64,000 bases of DNA from an uncultured Coriobacteriaceae bacterium (GCA_902798915.1 CADBYM010000005.1:1-64000), one strand, 5' to 3'; counted from the stretch's first letter, positions 15,911 to 26,044 are shown. The notes: generated by a model from the letters alone, not told the origin. Program-made: numbers and translations.

Positions 15911-15947
15911 CGAAGCCCCTCACGCCTGATGGGCGCGAGGGGCTTCG
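15911..15947 (-). terminator. terminator-like hairpin after the str operon
   Basis: CGAAGCCCCTC (15911-15921) pairs perfectly with GAGGGGCTTCG (15937-15947), 20 bases after the rpsJ stop on the minus strand. There is no strong U tract, but the position fits the operon end. Confidence 0.6.
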
Positions 15948-15966
15948 GGTACCGCATGTCTACGAA

Positions 15967-16275
15967 CTAGAGTTTAATCTCGATGTCGACGCCCGCAGGC
16001 AGGTCCATGCGCATGAGGCTGTCGACCGTGGAGCTCGAGGGGTCGAGGATGTCGATGAGGCGCTTGTGGGTGCGCATCTCGAACTGCTCGCGCGAATCCT
16101 TGTCCTTGTGCGGCGAGCGGATGACCGTGTAGAGGTTGCGCTCGGTGGGCAGAGGAATGGGACCGCTCACGCGTGCGCCGGTCTTCTGGGCGGTGTCCAC
16201 GATGAGCTTGGCGGACTGATCAACAACCTCATGATCGTAGCCCTTGAGGCGGATCCTGATCTTTTGGTTTGGCAC
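15967..16275 (-). CDS. rpsJ: 30S ribosomal protein S10
   Basis: A full-length S10 of 102 residues ([20 protein letters not shown]..., [27 protein letters not shown] end), a component of the small subunit head and, as NusE, of antitermination complexes. The start is GTG at 16275 preceded by CAGGAGGTATAAA. It follows fusA by 53 bases on the same strand and is the last gene of the str operon here. The usual next genes of the S10 operon (rplC, rplD and others) are absent; a hairpin and the Nif11 locus follow instead. Confidence 0.97.
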   Translation of the reverse strand: MPNQKIRIRLKGYDHEVVDQSAKLIVDTAQKTGARVSGPIPLPTERNLYTVIRSPHKDKDSREQFEMRTHKRLIDILDPSSSTVDSLMRMDLPAGVDIEIKL

Positions 16276-16328
16276 TTTATACCTCCTGAGTGCGGGGCCT
16301 CTCGCCCCGCGTAGGCTACGGACAATTA

Positions 16329-18422
16329 CTAGGCGTTGCCGCCATGCTTTTCGACGATGTCGTCACGAACGGACTTGGGCACCGGCTCGTAGCAGTCGAA
16401 CTGCATCGTATAGCTTGCGCGACCCTGCGTCTGCGAGCGCAGGTCCGTCGCGTAGCCGAACATCTCGCCGAGGGGCACCTTGGCCTTGATGACCTTGGTG
16501 GTGCTGCGATCCTCCATGCCCTCAATCTTGCCGCGACGGGAGCTGAGGTTGCCCATGACATCGCCCATGTACTGCTCGGGAGTCTCGACCTCGACGGCCT
16601 CGACGGGCTCGAGGAGCACCGGATCACTCATGTTGAGGGCCTTCTTGATGGCCATGGAACCGGCGACCTTGAAGGCGGCCTCAGAGGAGTCGACCTCGTG
16701 GTAGGAGCCATCGACCAAGGTGACCTTGATGTCCTGAACCGGATAGCCAGCGATGACGCCGGAATTGAGGGCCTCCTGAATGCCCTTGTCCACGGACGGG
16801 ATGTACTCCTTGGGCACGACGCCGCCCACGGTGGCGTCAACGAACTGGTAGCCGGAGCCTGCGGGCAGCGGCTCCATGTCGATGACGGCATCGCCATACT
16901 GGCCACGACCGCCGGACTGGCGCACGAACTTGCCCTGCACATGCTTGACGGCCTTGCCGGCGGTCTCGCGATAGGCGACCTGCGGCTTACCGACGTTGCA
17001 CTCAACCTTGAACTCACGGCGCAGACGGTCGACGATGATCTCCAGATGGAGCTCGCCCATACCGGCGATGATGGTCTGGCCGGTCTCGTGATCGGTGCGC
17101 ACCTGGAAGGTCGGGTCCTCCTCGGCCAGCTTGGCAAGGCCAACCGACATCTTCTCCTGCTCAGCCTTGGTCTTCGGCTCGACGGCGACGTCGATGACGG
17201 GCGCCGCGAAGTCGATGGACTCGAGGATGATGGGGTGCTTCTCGTCGCAGAGGGTGTCGCCGGTGGTGGTGTTCTTGAGGCCGACGCACGCGACGATGTC
17301 GCCGGCGAAGCAGTTGTCGCGGTCAACACGCTCGTTGGCGTTCATCTCGAGGATGCGGCCCAGACGCTCGCGCTTGTCCTTGACGGAGTTGTACACGTAG
17401 CTGCCTGCCTCGGCCTGGCCGGAGTACACGCGGAAGTAGGTGAGCTTGCCGACGTAGGGGTCGGTCATGATCTTGAACGCGAGGGCACTGAAGGGCTCCT
17501 TCGCGTCGGCGATGCGGTGATCCTCGTTGCCCTTGAGGTCAACGCCGTCAATGGACTTGACGTCGAGCGGGCTGGGCAGGTAGTCGACGACGGCGTCGAG
17601 CAGCTCCTGGATGCCCTTGTTCTTGTAGGCGGAACCCACGAAGACGGGGTTGAGCTCGCCGGCGAGAACGCCCTTGCGGATGGCCGCCTTGAGCATATCG
17701 ACGGGAATCTCCTCCTCCATGAGGGCGAGCTCCTCGAGCTCCTCGTCAAACATGGAAGCGGCGTCAAGCAGCTCGTCGCGCTTCTCTTGGGCGAGGTCTA
17801 CGAACTCCTCGGGAATCTCGTCGAGCTTCTCGGGGTAGATCATGCCCTTGGCGTCCTCCTTGAAGTCCCACGCCTCCATGGCGACGAGGTCAACGAGGCC
17901 CCAGAACTGAGACTCGGCACCCATCGGAATCTGTGCCGCAACGGCGTTGGCGCCCAGACGGTCCTTCATGGTCTCGATGGCGTGGAAGAAGTCCGCACCG
18001 ACGCGGTCGTACTTGTTGATGAAGGCGATGCGCGGAACGCCGTAGTTGCCTGCCTGGCGCCAGACCGTCTCGGACTGGGGCTGCACGCCGGCGACGGCGT
18101 CGAAGACCGCCACGGCACCATCGAGGACGCGCAGGCAGCGCTCGACCTCAGCGGTGAAGTCTACGTGACCCGGGGTGTCGATGATCTGGATGACATAGTC
18201 GCCCCAGAAGCACGTGGTGGCTGCGGAGGTGATGGTGACGCCGCGCTCCTGCTCCTGGACCATCCAGTCCATGGTGGCAGCACCGTCATGCACCTCGCCA
18301 ATCTTGTGCGTCTTGCCCGTATAGTAAAGAATGCGCTCTGTTGTGGTCGTCTTGCCCGCGTCGATGTGGGCCATGATGCCAATGTTGCGCAGCTTTTCGA
18401 GTTTGTACTTAGCCTTTGCCAT
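16329..18422 (-). CDS. fusA: elongation factor G
   Basis: A 697-residue GTPase that drives translocation of tRNA and mRNA on the ribosome, of normal length. The G domain has [15 protein letters not shown] (P loop), DTPGHVDF and NKYD near residues 17, 82 and 136. The C-terminal domains are intact ([28 protein letters not shown]). GGAGATT lies upstream of the ATG. It is third in the operon rpsL-rpsG-fusA-rpsJ, 45 bases after rpsG, with no tuf following. Confidence 0.98.
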   Translation of the reverse strand: MAKAKYKLEKLRNIGIMAHIDAGKTTTTERILYYTGKTHKIGEVHDGAATMDWMVQEQERGVTITSAATTCFWGDYVIQIIDTPGHVDFTAEVERCLRVLDGAVAVFDAVAGVQPQSETVWRQAGNYGVPRIAFINKYDRVGADFFHAIETMKDRLGANAVAAQIPMGAESQFWGLVDLVAMEAWDFKEDAKGMIYPEKLDEIPEEFVDLAQEKRDELLDAASMFDEELEELALMEEEIPVDMLKAAIRKGVLAGELNPVFVGSAYKNKGIQELLDAVVDYLPSPLDVKSIDGVDLKGNEDHRIADAKEPFSALAFKIMTDPYVGKLTYFRVYSGQAEAGSYVYNSVKDKRERLGRILEMNANERVDRDNCFAGDIVACVGLKNTTTGDTLCDEKHPIILESIDFAAPVIDVAVEPKTKAEQEKMSVGLAKLAEEDPTFQVRTDHETGQTIIAGMGELHLEIIVDRLRREFKVECNVGKPQVAYRETAGKAVKHVQGKFVRQSGGRGQYGDAVIDMEPLPAGSGYQFVDATVGGVVPKEYIPSVDKGIQEALNSGVIAGYPVQDIKVTLVDGSYHEVDSSEAAFKVAGSMAIKKALNMSDPVLLEPVEAVEVETPEQYMGDVMGNLSSRRGKIEGMEDRSTTKVIKAKVPLGEMFGYATDLRSQTQGRASYTMQFDCYEPVPKSVRDDIVEKHGGNA

Positions 18423-18467
18423 AAAAGTTAAATCTCCAAATCATGCCTTGTGGCTTTGCACGCTGGC

Positions 18468-18938
18468 CTAGAAGCGGTAGTGCGAGAAGGCGCGGTTGGC
18501 CTCTGCCATCTTGAAGAGGTCCTCACGACGCTTGACGGAGGCGCCGACACCGTTGGCGGCGTCCATGATCTCGTTCGCGAGACGCTGGGCCATGGTCTTC
18601 TCCTTGCGGGCACGCGAGAAGTTGACCATCCAGCGAATGGCGAGCGTAGTGGCACGACGGGAGTTGACCTCCATGGGCACCTGATAGGTGGCGCCACCGA
18701 CGCGCTTGGGCTTGACCTCGAGCGTGGGACGCACGTTGTCCATGGCCTTCTTGAAGACGGCCAGGGGATCCTGCTCGGTGCGCTGCTCGACGATGTCGAA
18801 GGCATCGTAGACGATGCGCTCAGCGACAGATTTCTTGCCGTCAAGCAGGACCTTGTTGATCAGCTGCGTGACGAGACGGTTGTTAAACTTTGCGTCCGGC
18901 ATGACCTCACGACGGACTGCTGCTGCACGACGCGGCAT
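18468..18938 (-). CDS. rpsG: 30S ribosomal protein S7
   Basis: A 156-residue S7 ([20 protein letters not shown] start, [26 protein letters not shown]), the primary binder of the 3' domain of 16S rRNA and often the repressor of its own operon. GAGGAGATAAT precedes the ATG. It lies 49 bases after rpsL and 45 before fusA. The length and sequence are complete, ending AFSHYRF. Confidence 0.98.
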   Translation of the reverse strand: MPRRAAAVRREVMPDAKFNNRLVTQLINKVLLDGKKSVAERIVYDAFDIVEQRTEQDPLAVFKKAMDNVRPTLEVKPKRVGGATYQVPMEVNSRRATTLAIRWMVNFSRARKEKTMAQRLANEIMDAANGVGASVKRREDLFKMAEANRAFSHYRF

Positions 18939-18987
18939 ATTATCTCCTCTACCTAGTACTTACTCTTGCGTGTGTGAACCATGCCGC

Positions 18988-19359
18988 TTACTTGGGGCGC
19001 TTGGCACCGTAGCGGGAGCGGGCACGCTTGCGGTTCTGCACGGCCGCGCAGTCGTATGCACCGCGGATGATCTTGTAACGAACGCCAGGCAGGTCACGAA
19101 CGCGGCCGCCGCGGATGAGCACGATGGAGTGCTCCTGCAGGTTGTGGCCCTCACCGGGGATGTAGGCCGTAACTTCGATGCCGTTGACGAGGCGCACACG
19201 GGCGACCTTGCGCAGAGCGGAGTTCGGCTTCTTGGGCGTGGTGGTGAAGACGCGGGTGCACACGCCGCGCTTCTGAGGATTGTGCTGGAGTGCCGCGTTC
19301 TTGGACTTGGACGCAACGGTCTTGCGTCCCTGACGGACAAGCTGGTTAATGGTAGGCAA
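18988..19359 (-). CDS. rpsL: 30S ribosomal protein S12
   Basis: A 123-residue S12, part of the decoding centre. The start codon is TTG at 19359 with GGAGAAACGCT upstream; the protein begins [12 protein letters not shown]. Lys43 in [13 protein letters not shown] is the drug-sensitive residue, but position 88 is Arg ([12 protein letters not shown]) where most bacteria have Lys. K88R is a known streptomycin-resistance change in mycobacteria. It is the first gene of the str operon, driven by the consensus promoter at 19441-19469. Confidence 0.98.
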   Translation of the reverse strand: MPTINQLVRQGRKTVASKSKNAALQHNPQKRGVCTRVFTTTPKKPNSALRKVARVRLVNGIEVTAYIPGEGHNLQEHSIVLIRGGRVRDLPGVRYKIIRGAYDCAAVQNRKRARSRYGAKRPK

Positions 19360-19440
19360 AGCGTTTCTCCTTCGTACCTATCGTTTGTTCTGTATCGACA
19401 AAGGCGGCGCAGCACCGCCACCTTGAATCAGCGATAGATT

Positions 19441-19469
19441 AGATTACGCCGCCCCATTCCAGTTGTCAA
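19441..19469 (-). promoter_or_regulatory. promoter of the str operon
   Basis: TTGACA (19469-19464), a 17-base spacer and TAATCT (19446-19441) on the minus strand, about 80 bases upstream of rpsL. This is a near-consensus strong promoter. Confidence 0.8.
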
Positions 19470-19530
19470 CACACCACGGAGCCGGGCGTTGCCCTATGTG
19501 GTGGAACCGTGACTGCATTTGCGAGCGATG

Positions 19531-19561
19531 CTGGAACACTCTTCCTGGAGGAGTGTTCCAG
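19531..19561. promoter_or_regulatory. CIRCE-like inverted repeat upstream of flotillin
   Basis: CTGGAACACTC, a 9-base spacer and GAGTGTTCCAG form a perfect 11-bp inverted repeat. The inner part CACTC-N9-GAGTG and the spacer length match the HrcA operator CIRCE (TTAGCACTC-N9-GAGTGCTAA), while the outer bases differ. It lies between the divergent str and flotillin promoters. It could also be the target of another repressor. Confidence 0.4.
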
Positions 19562-19610
19562 CTAGCACCTACCGTTCACGGAAATCGTGCATGGGCAGAT
19601 TGGGCACGGG

Positions 19611-19616
19611 TATAGT
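19611..19616 (+). promoter_or_regulatory. possible -10 box of the flotillin gene
   Basis: TATAGT lies 40 bases upstream of the ATG at 19656, with a poor -35 (TGCATG at 17 bases). The CIRCE-like repeat is 50 bases further upstream. Confidence 0.35.
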
Positions 19617-19655
19617 TTTCCCTACCGTTTTGTGTTTGGCTGAAAGGAGCCTAGC

Positions 19656-21068
19656 ATGTTGTTGTTCGTCTTAATCGTAGCACTTGTGATTATCTGTGCC
19701 ACGTTCCTACTCTCGGGGTATGTTAAGGCATCACCCGACGAAGCACTCATCATCTCGGGCCTGCACGCCAAGCCCCGCGTCCTTACCGGTCGCGCCGGCT
19801 TCAAGATTCCCTTCTTTGAGCGCACCGACCGCCTCTGCCTCAAGCAGATCTCCGTGGACATCAAGACCGACCAGTACATACCCACCAACGACTTCATCAA
19901 CGTCAAGGTCGACGCCGTCGCCAAGGTACGCGTTACCGACGACCCCGACGGCATGCTGCTCGCCGAGCGCAACTTCCTCAACATGAGCGAGGAAGCCATC
20001 GCCGCATCGCTGCAGGATTCCCTGCAGGGCAACATGCGCGAGATCATCGGTACCCTCGACTTGCGCTCCATCAACACCGACCGCGACTCGTTCTCTGACC
20101 AAGTGATGGCCAAGGCCAGCAAGGACATGGAGAAGCTCGGCATCGAGATCCTCTCCTGCAACATCCAGAACGTCACCGACGAGCACGGGCTCATCACCGA
20201 CCTCGGCATGGACAACACCTCAAAGATCCGCAAGGACGCCTCCATCGCCAAGGCCAAGGCCGACAAGGAAGTCGCGGTGGCGCAGGCCGAGGCCGACCGC
20301 GAGGCCAACGACGCCCGCGTGCGCGCCGACCGCGACATCGCCGAGAAGCAGAACGAGCTCGCCATCCAGAAGGCCCAGCTCAAGACCATCGAAGACACCG
20401 AGCGGGCAAAGGCAGACGCCGCCTACCGCATTCAGGAGCAAGAGCAGCAGCGCACGGTGCTCGAGGCCGAGGCCCGCGCGAAGTCCGAGACCGTCCACGT
20501 CCGCGAACAGGAGCTTGCCGCCGAGGTCAAGAAGCGCGCTGAAGCAGAGAAGTACAAGGAGATCCAAGAGGCCGAGGCGGCCATGGAGGCCGAGAAGCGC
20601 CACGCAGAGGCGGCCGTCTACGCAGCCGAGCAGGAGGCCCGCGCCACCAAGCTTCGCGGCGAGGCAGAGGCTGAGGCCATCCGTGCCAAGGGCGTCGCCG
20701 AGGCAGAGGCCATCCGCGCCAAGGGCGAGGCCGAGGCAGCCGCCCTCGAGAAGCGCGCCGAGGCACTGCAGAAAATGAATCAGGCCGGTATGGCAGAGAT
20801 GATGATCAAGGTGCTGCCCGAGGTCGCAGCTGCCGTGGCCCAACCACTCTCGAGCATCGGCAACGTGAGCGTCTACGATGCTGGTTCAGGCAACGGCGAG
20901 GCTGGCGTCTCTCGCGTGTCGGCCGCCATGCCCGTCGTCATCAAGCAGGTCTTCGACACCATGAGCGACGCAACCGGCGTAGACATGCGTGAGGTCATGC
21001 GTGCCAACACCTACGACGCAGCTGTCAATCACAACGTCCACGTCGAGGGCGATATCAGCGAGTCATAG
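19656..21068 (+). CDS. flotillin-like SPFH/Band-7 membrane-microdomain protein
   Basis: A 470-residue protein with AAAGGAG before the ATG. Residues 1-20 form a membrane anchor with the rest cytoplasmic, as in YuaG/FloT-type flotillins. Residues about 25-200 are the SPFH domain (SPDEALIISGLHAKPRVLTG..., MREIIGTLDLRSIN). Residues about 200-375 are a long Ala/Glu-rich coiled coil with EAEAIRAKG repeats that drives oligomer assembly. The C-terminal part (residues about 380-470) carries the MMIKVLPEVAAAVAQPLSSIG element. Flotillins organise membrane microdomains and associated secretion or signalling complexes. The gene stands alone. Its start is close to a CIRCE-like operator, which suggests stress control. 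It ends in a very long hairpin shared with the convergent protease gene. Confidence 0.92.
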   Translation: MLLFVLIVALVIICATFLLSGYVKASPDEALIISGLHAKPRVLTGRAGFKIPFFERTDRLCLKQISVDIKTDQYIPTNDFINVKVDAVAKVRVTDDPDGMLLAERNFLNMSEEAIAASLQDSLQGNMREIIGTLDLRSINTDRDSFSDQVMAKASKDMEKLGIEILSCNIQNVTDEHGLITDLGMDNTSKIRKDASIAKAKADKEVAVAQAEADREANDARVRADRDIAEKQNELAIQKAQLKTIEDTERAKADAAYRIQEQEQQRTVLEAEARAKSETVHVREQELAAEVKKRAEAEKYKEIQEAEAAMEAEKRHAEAAVYAAEQEARATKLRGEAEAEAIRAKGVAEAEAIRAKGEAEAAALEKRAEALQKMNQAGMAEMMIKVLPEVAAAVAQPLSSIGNVSVYDAGSGNGEAGVSRVSAAMPVVIKQVFDTMSDATGVDMREVMRANTYDAAVNHNVHVEGDISES

Positions 21069-21081
21069 CACCCGGCCTCAG

Positions 21082-21136
21082 CGCAAAGGGGACGCCCCCG
21101 TGTGGCACTCTGCCACACGGGGGCGTCCCCTTTGCG
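21082..21136. terminator. 26-bp perfect hairpin between convergent genes
   Basis: Left arm 21082-21107 and right arm 21111-21136 are perfect complements with a 3-base loop (CTC). It lies 13 bases after the flotillin stop and 14 before the end of the convergent protease gene, so it can end transcription from both sides. There is no U tract, but the arms contain AAAGGGGACG. Confidence 0.75.
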
Positions 21137-21149
21137 TCACCCTTTTGCG

Positions 21150-24100
21150 CTACTTCACGGTAACGCTGCAGATAACGGTCTTGGCGCCAGCCTTGTAGTT
21201 GACGTTGCCGACCGCAGTGACCTTGACCTTGATTCTGTAGATGCCCTTCTTGGTCCCCTTCTTGACGGTGACCTTGCCGGTGGTCTTGTTGACTGTGAGG
21301 TACTTGGAGCTTCCGCTCGCAACCTTCGTGTAGGTCACCTTGCCCTGGGCTTTGGAAACCGTCATCGGACGGGCTACGATAACTGACTTGGACTTAAGGG
21401 TCTTGAGGCTCGCGCTGCGAGCAACGGCTTTGACGGTCAATGGGTTTGCGGCCTTGGCAATCGTGAGTTTGACGGCTGCGCTGGTCGCAGCCTTGTAATT
21501 CGCGTCGGCAGCGAGGGTGGCCTTCACCCAATAGGTGCCGGCCCCCTTGACGTTAGCGGCCGCTACGCCCTTGGTGCAGGCCTCATCGCTGTAGTACCTA
21601 TACGTCACCTTGCCGGTTGAGCCAGACTTGGTCACCTTGCCGGCATAAGCGATGGCCTTGCCCGTATAGGTCTTTGTTTGGGCAGCGATCTTGATGGTCG
21701 ATGCGGCCTTAGCGATACTCCAAGAAATAGTCTTCTGCACAGTGGAGCCGCCCGGCCAGCAGTGGTTGGCGTCCGGCGTGGCGTAGGCGACGTAGGAGCC
21801 GGCGGCCGTGGCCCTCGCGGTGCCGGAGAGCGCATAGCCCGTTCCCGCAGCCACGCCGACCTGGGCCCCGCCGCTGTAGGTGGGCGCCTTGGCCTTCGGC
21901 ACGGCGACCTCGGCGCGGGAGATTTTGTAGTCCACGGACTTCGAGCCCTGGTAGTTCCCCCTGCCCGTCACCACGACGGTCGCCGTCCCGGCCGCCACGT
22001 TGTTCTTGTAGCTCAGCGCATAGTCGACGTCGGCCCTGAGCGTCCTGCCCCCAAGGGCCACCGCCGGGCTGGGCGCGATCGCCCTGCCCGTGTAGGTCAT
22101 GGCGGCGATGTCGGCCACCTTTGCGTCCGCCACGCTCGCAGGTGCGATTCGCCACTCTATCTTCTCGCGGTCGGTGGAGCCGCCCGGCCAGCAGTGGTTG
22201 GCGTCCGGCGTGGCGTAGGCGACGTAGGAGCCCGCAGCCGTGGCCCTCGCGGTGCCGGAGAGCGCATAGCCCGCGCCCTCCGCCACGCCGACCTGCTCCT
22301 CGCCGCTGTAGGTGGGAGCCTTGGCCTTCGGCACGGCGACCTCGGCGCGCGCGATGGCCCACCTGATGGTCTTGGGCTCCGTGGAGCCGCCCGGCCAGCA
22401 GTGGTTCGCGTCGAGGGTCGCCGCCGCCTCGTAGGATCCCGCGGCCGTGGCCCTCGCGGTGCCCGAGAGCGTATAGCCCGCGCCCTCCGCCACGCCGACC
22501 TGCTCCTCGCCTGTGTACTCCCGGTTGTTCACCACCGGGTCACAGACGGGCGCGCGCTCAATCGTAAAGGTCGCTGTCGCCGTTCCTACATAAACCCCCA
22601 TGCCGGTCGCAATTACTTCGGCTGTCCCTGCATCCACATTGTTTTGGTAGCTCAGCGAATAATCGACGCCCTCCTCAAGCTCCTCACCGTCAAACGAGAT
22701 GGTGACCTTCGGCTCGAATGCGATACCGTCATATATATGCGTGGCATAATCTTCGAAACGAATACCAGCGTCTTGCAGCGAATGAACAACAACAGGATCC
22801 GCCATCTTAAAGCCCCGGGTAGAGACCTCGCCAGCGTAGTTTCCCTTGCCGCTCACAACGACGGTCACTTCTCCGCCCGCAAGGATGTCGTATTCGCTCA
22901 AGTCGTATGTTACGGCGTAGTCGATGCCCTCAACCAGCGCCTTTCCAGCATGTTCCACCACAAGCGAGCACAAAGGTCCGTCATCACCCAAACCCAACAC
23001 CTCGAAGTTCACAGACACCTCATCGCTCTCTATGGGCAGGGGGCTTATCTTGCACCCCAGCTCGCGCGAGCCCGCGTAGTTGCCGATTCCCTCGATTCCC
23101 AGCGTCACCTCGCCGGCGTTCTCGAGGTCGACGCCGTCGGTCACGAAGCGGTAGTCCTTGCCCTCCTCGAGCGTGCGCGTCCCCACGACCTCGCCGTTCT
23201 TCACCATCTCGTGGGTAATTGTGGCGCTCGGCGCTTGCACCTCGCCCGAATATGTGTAGTCAAGCCGCTCGGGCTCCACAAGGATTCTCTCGTTCGAGGC
23301 ATCTATGCTGCGCGGAAGGATCTCGAACTCTTTGACCGCGGTACCCGCGTAGTTGCCTTTGCCCGTCACCGTAACGGCACCAAAGCCCGCGTCGGTATTG
23401 TTCGCGTAAGCCACCTTATAATCCGTACCTGACGCACAGGTCACGTCGCCATCCTTCACTTTGACCTGTGGTAAGAGCGCCCGCGCATCGTAGTACCAAG
23501 GCCCCTTCGATACGCTGACCATTTCTTCGGTCAGAGCGCGTGCAGCGATGCTAAAGCTGAGGTCGCGTACGAACCTGCCCTCGTAAGCACCGATGCCTAC
23601 GAGGGCGACATGCCCCTCACCGGCATTGACGTTGCTGCTATAGAAGACCGAGAAGTCCACGTCGCGAACGAGCGGAATCGACGTACCGCTGCTGTCAACC
23701 ACCGTCACCTCGACCCCGGGCTCTTTGGCACTGCCGTCGTAGACATACCCGTCAGCAGGTACGACAAGTCGCGCGTCCACACTCAGGACACTGAGGGCCG
23801 CATCCACCGCCGCGCGTGCGTCAACCTCGCCATGGCCAAAGCGCTGATCCCAGCCGGCATCTCCCAAGTCGTGCGCCGATGCGTACAGCGCACCCACGGC
23901 ATCGTCGGCAGTGAGCGAGGGATTTGCGGCAAACTCGAGCGCAAGGACACCCGCAACACAGGGCGTAGCCATGGAGGTGCCCGAGCTATTCCCATAGGAA
24001 TTGCTCGGCATGGTACTCAGGATGCTCGTACCCGGTGCGCAGATGTTCTTGCCGCGGCGCGTGTCCACACCGCCCTGCCCATCGACGTTGTAGTTCGAGC

Positions 24101-26009
24101 TGCTGTTAAGATTCACTGCATAGGAACCCGATGCGTCGTTCGCCTCTCCCGTGACCTTGGCCAAGTTCATGACACTCACGAAGTATTCCGAATCTGACGG
24201 ATACGCATAGAAGGGTGCCGCACCCGTTGAGCTGTTTACGTTAATTGCCGCGCCAACGGTCACGATGCCGTGCTCGAACGCCTCTTTGGTCTTATTGACA
24301 AGCGCATCATCTTTGAAGTCCGCACCAGCTTTGCCCCCGACGCTAAAGTTCACGACGCGAATGTTGTACTCGTCCGCCAGGCCCATCACATAGTCGTATG
24401 CCTTAACGACGCTGCCTGTCGTAGCCTTCGGCGCCGTCTCGTGACTGAAGACCTTGACGGGAACTATCTTTGCGTTATGGGATACCCCTGCGATGCCAAT
24501 CCCGTTATTTGCCACGGCCCCGATGATGCCTGCCACATGGGTCCCATGATTGACGTTCGCAAGGTTTGGCGAGACATCAGCAACATTGGTCTCGCCCACC
24601 GACGCCGCATACGAGTTGTAGGCACTACCCGGAATCACGTTGGTCGCAAGGTCCTCGTGACCCAAATCGAAGCCATTGTCAAAGACGGCGACAGCGACCT
24701 CGCCGTCGCACTTCGAGACTGACCAAGCCTCAGCGGCACGCACGCTCTTGAGCCCCCACTGCTCGCCCACCTTCGGATCGTTGACCTCCACGGTGTCCGG
24801 ATCGCTTGGTGCGGGGGGTTCGGTCGGCTCCGTCTGGTCGGTCGGCTCGTCCTCGCTCAACATCAAAGCGGTCGTTGAGTCTACGCCCTCTTCTACGGGC
24901 TCCACATCGTTAGAGGCCTCGCTGGGCATGGCCTCCGTGGATTCCGCTTCTACGGGAATCACGTCGGCGGCAGGATCACCGGTCTCGTCCTCCATGACGC
25001 TCGGCTCGGCAACCACGTCGCCCACAAGCGGCTCCTCGTCAACAGCCGCGGACTCCCCCTCGGACGAATCCGACTCTTCTGCCAAGTAGTACACGTAGTT
25101 CGGCTGCGACCCAACCAGCGTGGACGAATCCACGTTGTTCAGCTCATTGACGGTATCTTCCACCGTCACGCCGGGTTCGAGCGGCACGACGACCACGCCC
25201 GAGGCCACATCCTCGGCACTCACCGACTGCGCGACGATTCCCGGTATGCGCGCCAACGCCTTCTCGACCTCGTCGACAGACGCAGCAGGATCGACGCGAA
25301 CGACCACTTCCTCAGGCTCGTACTCAACGTCGTCGGGGATGGTGAGCGGCTCATCCTGCTCGGAGACATCGGGTTTCTCCGCATCCAAACCCTCCTCGTC
25401 ACCAAGCGATTCCGGCGCAGATTCCGCATCCTCGGCATCTCGTGCTTCCCCAACGCTTGGCGACGTGCCCTCATCGCCGGTCCGCTCATCGCCGGGCTGT
25501 GCGTCACCGATAGATGCTCGTTTGGAATCCTTCTCCTCAGCCTTCGCCGCAACCTTCGCGCTGGCCGACGCAAGGCTCACACCATCCTCGCTCGCGGAGC
25601 TGGCCGCCTTGGCGTCCTTGCGCGCAGCCCCTGCCGACGCGCCTTCGAGCGCATCCGCGGTAGTACCGTCAGTCGACGTGACGGCAGCATCTACAACCAC
25701 GTGCGAATCATCGGAGCCCTCAGTTGCGCCAGCACTTGTCTCCGCTTCCCCGGCGGCATCATCTGCCCCCGGCTCTGCGGTGACGTTCCTGTCCTCCGCC
25801 TTTCCAGCGGCGGCTTTGCGGTCGGACTTGGAAGACTGCGATGGTACGGAGGCACGTGCTTCCGGCACTTCACTCTGCTGCCGTTCGACCTCAGTGGTCG
25901 CCGGCACGACGTGAGGGCTCGGCGCAGGGACAGGCACCTCCCATGCAAGCGCCAAGCCCACAAGGATTACGAAGATACCTATTAGTAGGGGGTAGATTCT
26001 CTTCCGCAT
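21150..26009 (-). CDS. giant secreted subtilisin-like serine protease with C-terminal beta-repeat modules
   Basis: A 1619-residue S8 peptidase. A Sec signal-anchor (MRKRIYPLLIGIFVILVG) is followed by a disordered Ser/Ala/Glu-rich stretch to about 235. An I9-like propeptide region (EEVVVRVDPAASVDEV... to PNYVYYL) follows at about 240-325, then an acidic linker and the catalytic domain at about 420-720. The triad is visible: D444 (AVFDNGFD), H491 (NHGTHVAG) and S679 (SGTSMATP). The rest is a chain of about ten MBG/YDG-like modules (YTGRAIAPSP..., YALSYKNNVAAGTATV, GRGNYQGS), three of which are nearly identical at DNA level. The C-terminus is Lys-rich without an LPxTG motif. It probably digests host or competitor proteins, or matures surface proteins. 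The paralogue follows upstream at 26139-29393. Confidence 0.9.
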   Translation of the reverse strand: MRKRIYPLLIGIFVILVGLALAWEVPVPAPSPHVVPATTEVERQQSEVPEARASVPSQSSKSDRKAAAGKAEDRNVTAEPGADDAAGEAETSAGATEGSDDSHVVVDAAVTSTDGTTADALEGASAGAARKDAKAASSASEDGVSLASASAKVAAKAEEKDSKRASIGDAQPGDERTGDEGTSPSVGEARDAEDAESAPESLGDEEGLDAEKPDVSEQDEPLTIPDDVEYEPEEVVVRVDPAASVDEVEKALARIPGIVAQSVSAEDVASGVVVVPLEPGVTVEDTVNELNNVDSSTLVGSQPNYVYYLAEESDSSEGESAAVDEEPLVGDVVAEPSVMEDETGDPAADVIPVEAESTEAMPSEASNDVEPVEEGVDSTTALMLSEDEPTDQTEPTEPPAPSDPDTVEVNDPKVGEQWGLKSVRAAEAWSVSKCDGEVAVAVFDNGFDLGHEDLATNVIPGSAYNSYAASVGETNVADVSPNLANVNHGTHVAGIIGAVANNGIGIAGVSHNAKIVPVKVFSHETAPKATTGSVVKAYDYVMGLADEYNIRVVNFSVGGKAGADFKDDALVNKTKEAFEHGIVTVGAAINVNSSTGAAPFYAYPSDSEYFVSVMNLAKVTGEANDASGSYAVNLNSSSNYNVDGQGGVDTRRGKNICAPGTSILSTMPSNSYGNSSGTSMATPCVAGVLALEFAANPSLTADDAVGALYASAHDLGDAGWDQRFGHGEVDARAAVDAALSVLSVDARLVVPADGYVYDGSAKEPGVEVTVVDSSGTSIPLVRDVDFSVFYSSNVNAGEGHVALVGIGAYEGRFVRDLSFSIAARALTEEMVSVSKGPWYYDARALLPQVKVKDGDVTCASGTDYKVAYANNTDAGFGAVTVTGKGNYAGTAVKEFEILPRSIDASNERILVEPERLDYTYSGEVQAPSATITHEMVKNGEVVGTRTLEEGKDYRFVTDGVDLENAGEVTLGIEGIGNYAGSRELGCKISPLPIESDEVSVNFEVLGLGDDGPLCSLVVEHAGKALVEGIDYAVTYDLSEYDILAGGEVTVVVSGKGNYAGEVSTRGFKMADPVVVHSLQDAGIRFEDYATHIYDGIAFEPKVTISFDGEELEEGVDYSLSYQNNVDAGTAEVIATGMGVYVGTATATFTIERAPVCDPVVNNREYTGEEQVGVAEGAGYTLSGTARATAAGSYEAAATLDANHCWPGGSTEPKTIRWAIARAEVAVPKAKAPTYSGEEQVGVAEGAGYALSGTARATAAGSYVAYATPDANHCWPGGSTDREKIEWRIAPASVADAKVADIAAMTYTGRAIAPSPAVALGGRTLRADVDYALSYKNNVAAGTATVVVTGRGNYQGSKSVDYKISRAEVAVPKAKAPTYSGGAQVGVAAGTGYALSGTARATAAGSYVAYATPDANHCWPGGSTVQKTISWSIAKAASTIKIAAQTKTYTGKAIAYAGKVTKSGSTGKVTYRYYSDEACTKGVAAANVKGAGTYWVKATLAADANYKAATSAAVKLTIAKAANPLTVKAVARSASLKTLKSKSVIVARPMTVSKAQGKVTYTKVASGSSKYLTVNKTTGKVTVKKGTKKGIYRIKVKVTAVGNVNYKAGAKTVICSVTVK
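21742..22545 (-). repeat. near-identical protein-module repeats (three copies)
   Basis: Copies at about 21742-21920, 22174-22352 and 22381-22545 share long identical DNA encoding ANHCWPGGST and VGVAEGAGYALSG-type segments. Two related copies lie in the second protease gene at about 26833-27010 and 27038-27212. Confidence 0.75.
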
Positions 26010-26044
26010 CTCGTTCCATCCTCATCTTGCGCATGCGGGTAGTA

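Noticed and set aside
16290..18431. 713-codon open frame on the plus strand
   Set aside because: Antisense shadow of fusA; the Leu/Val/Asp-rich text is the complement of EF-G codons.
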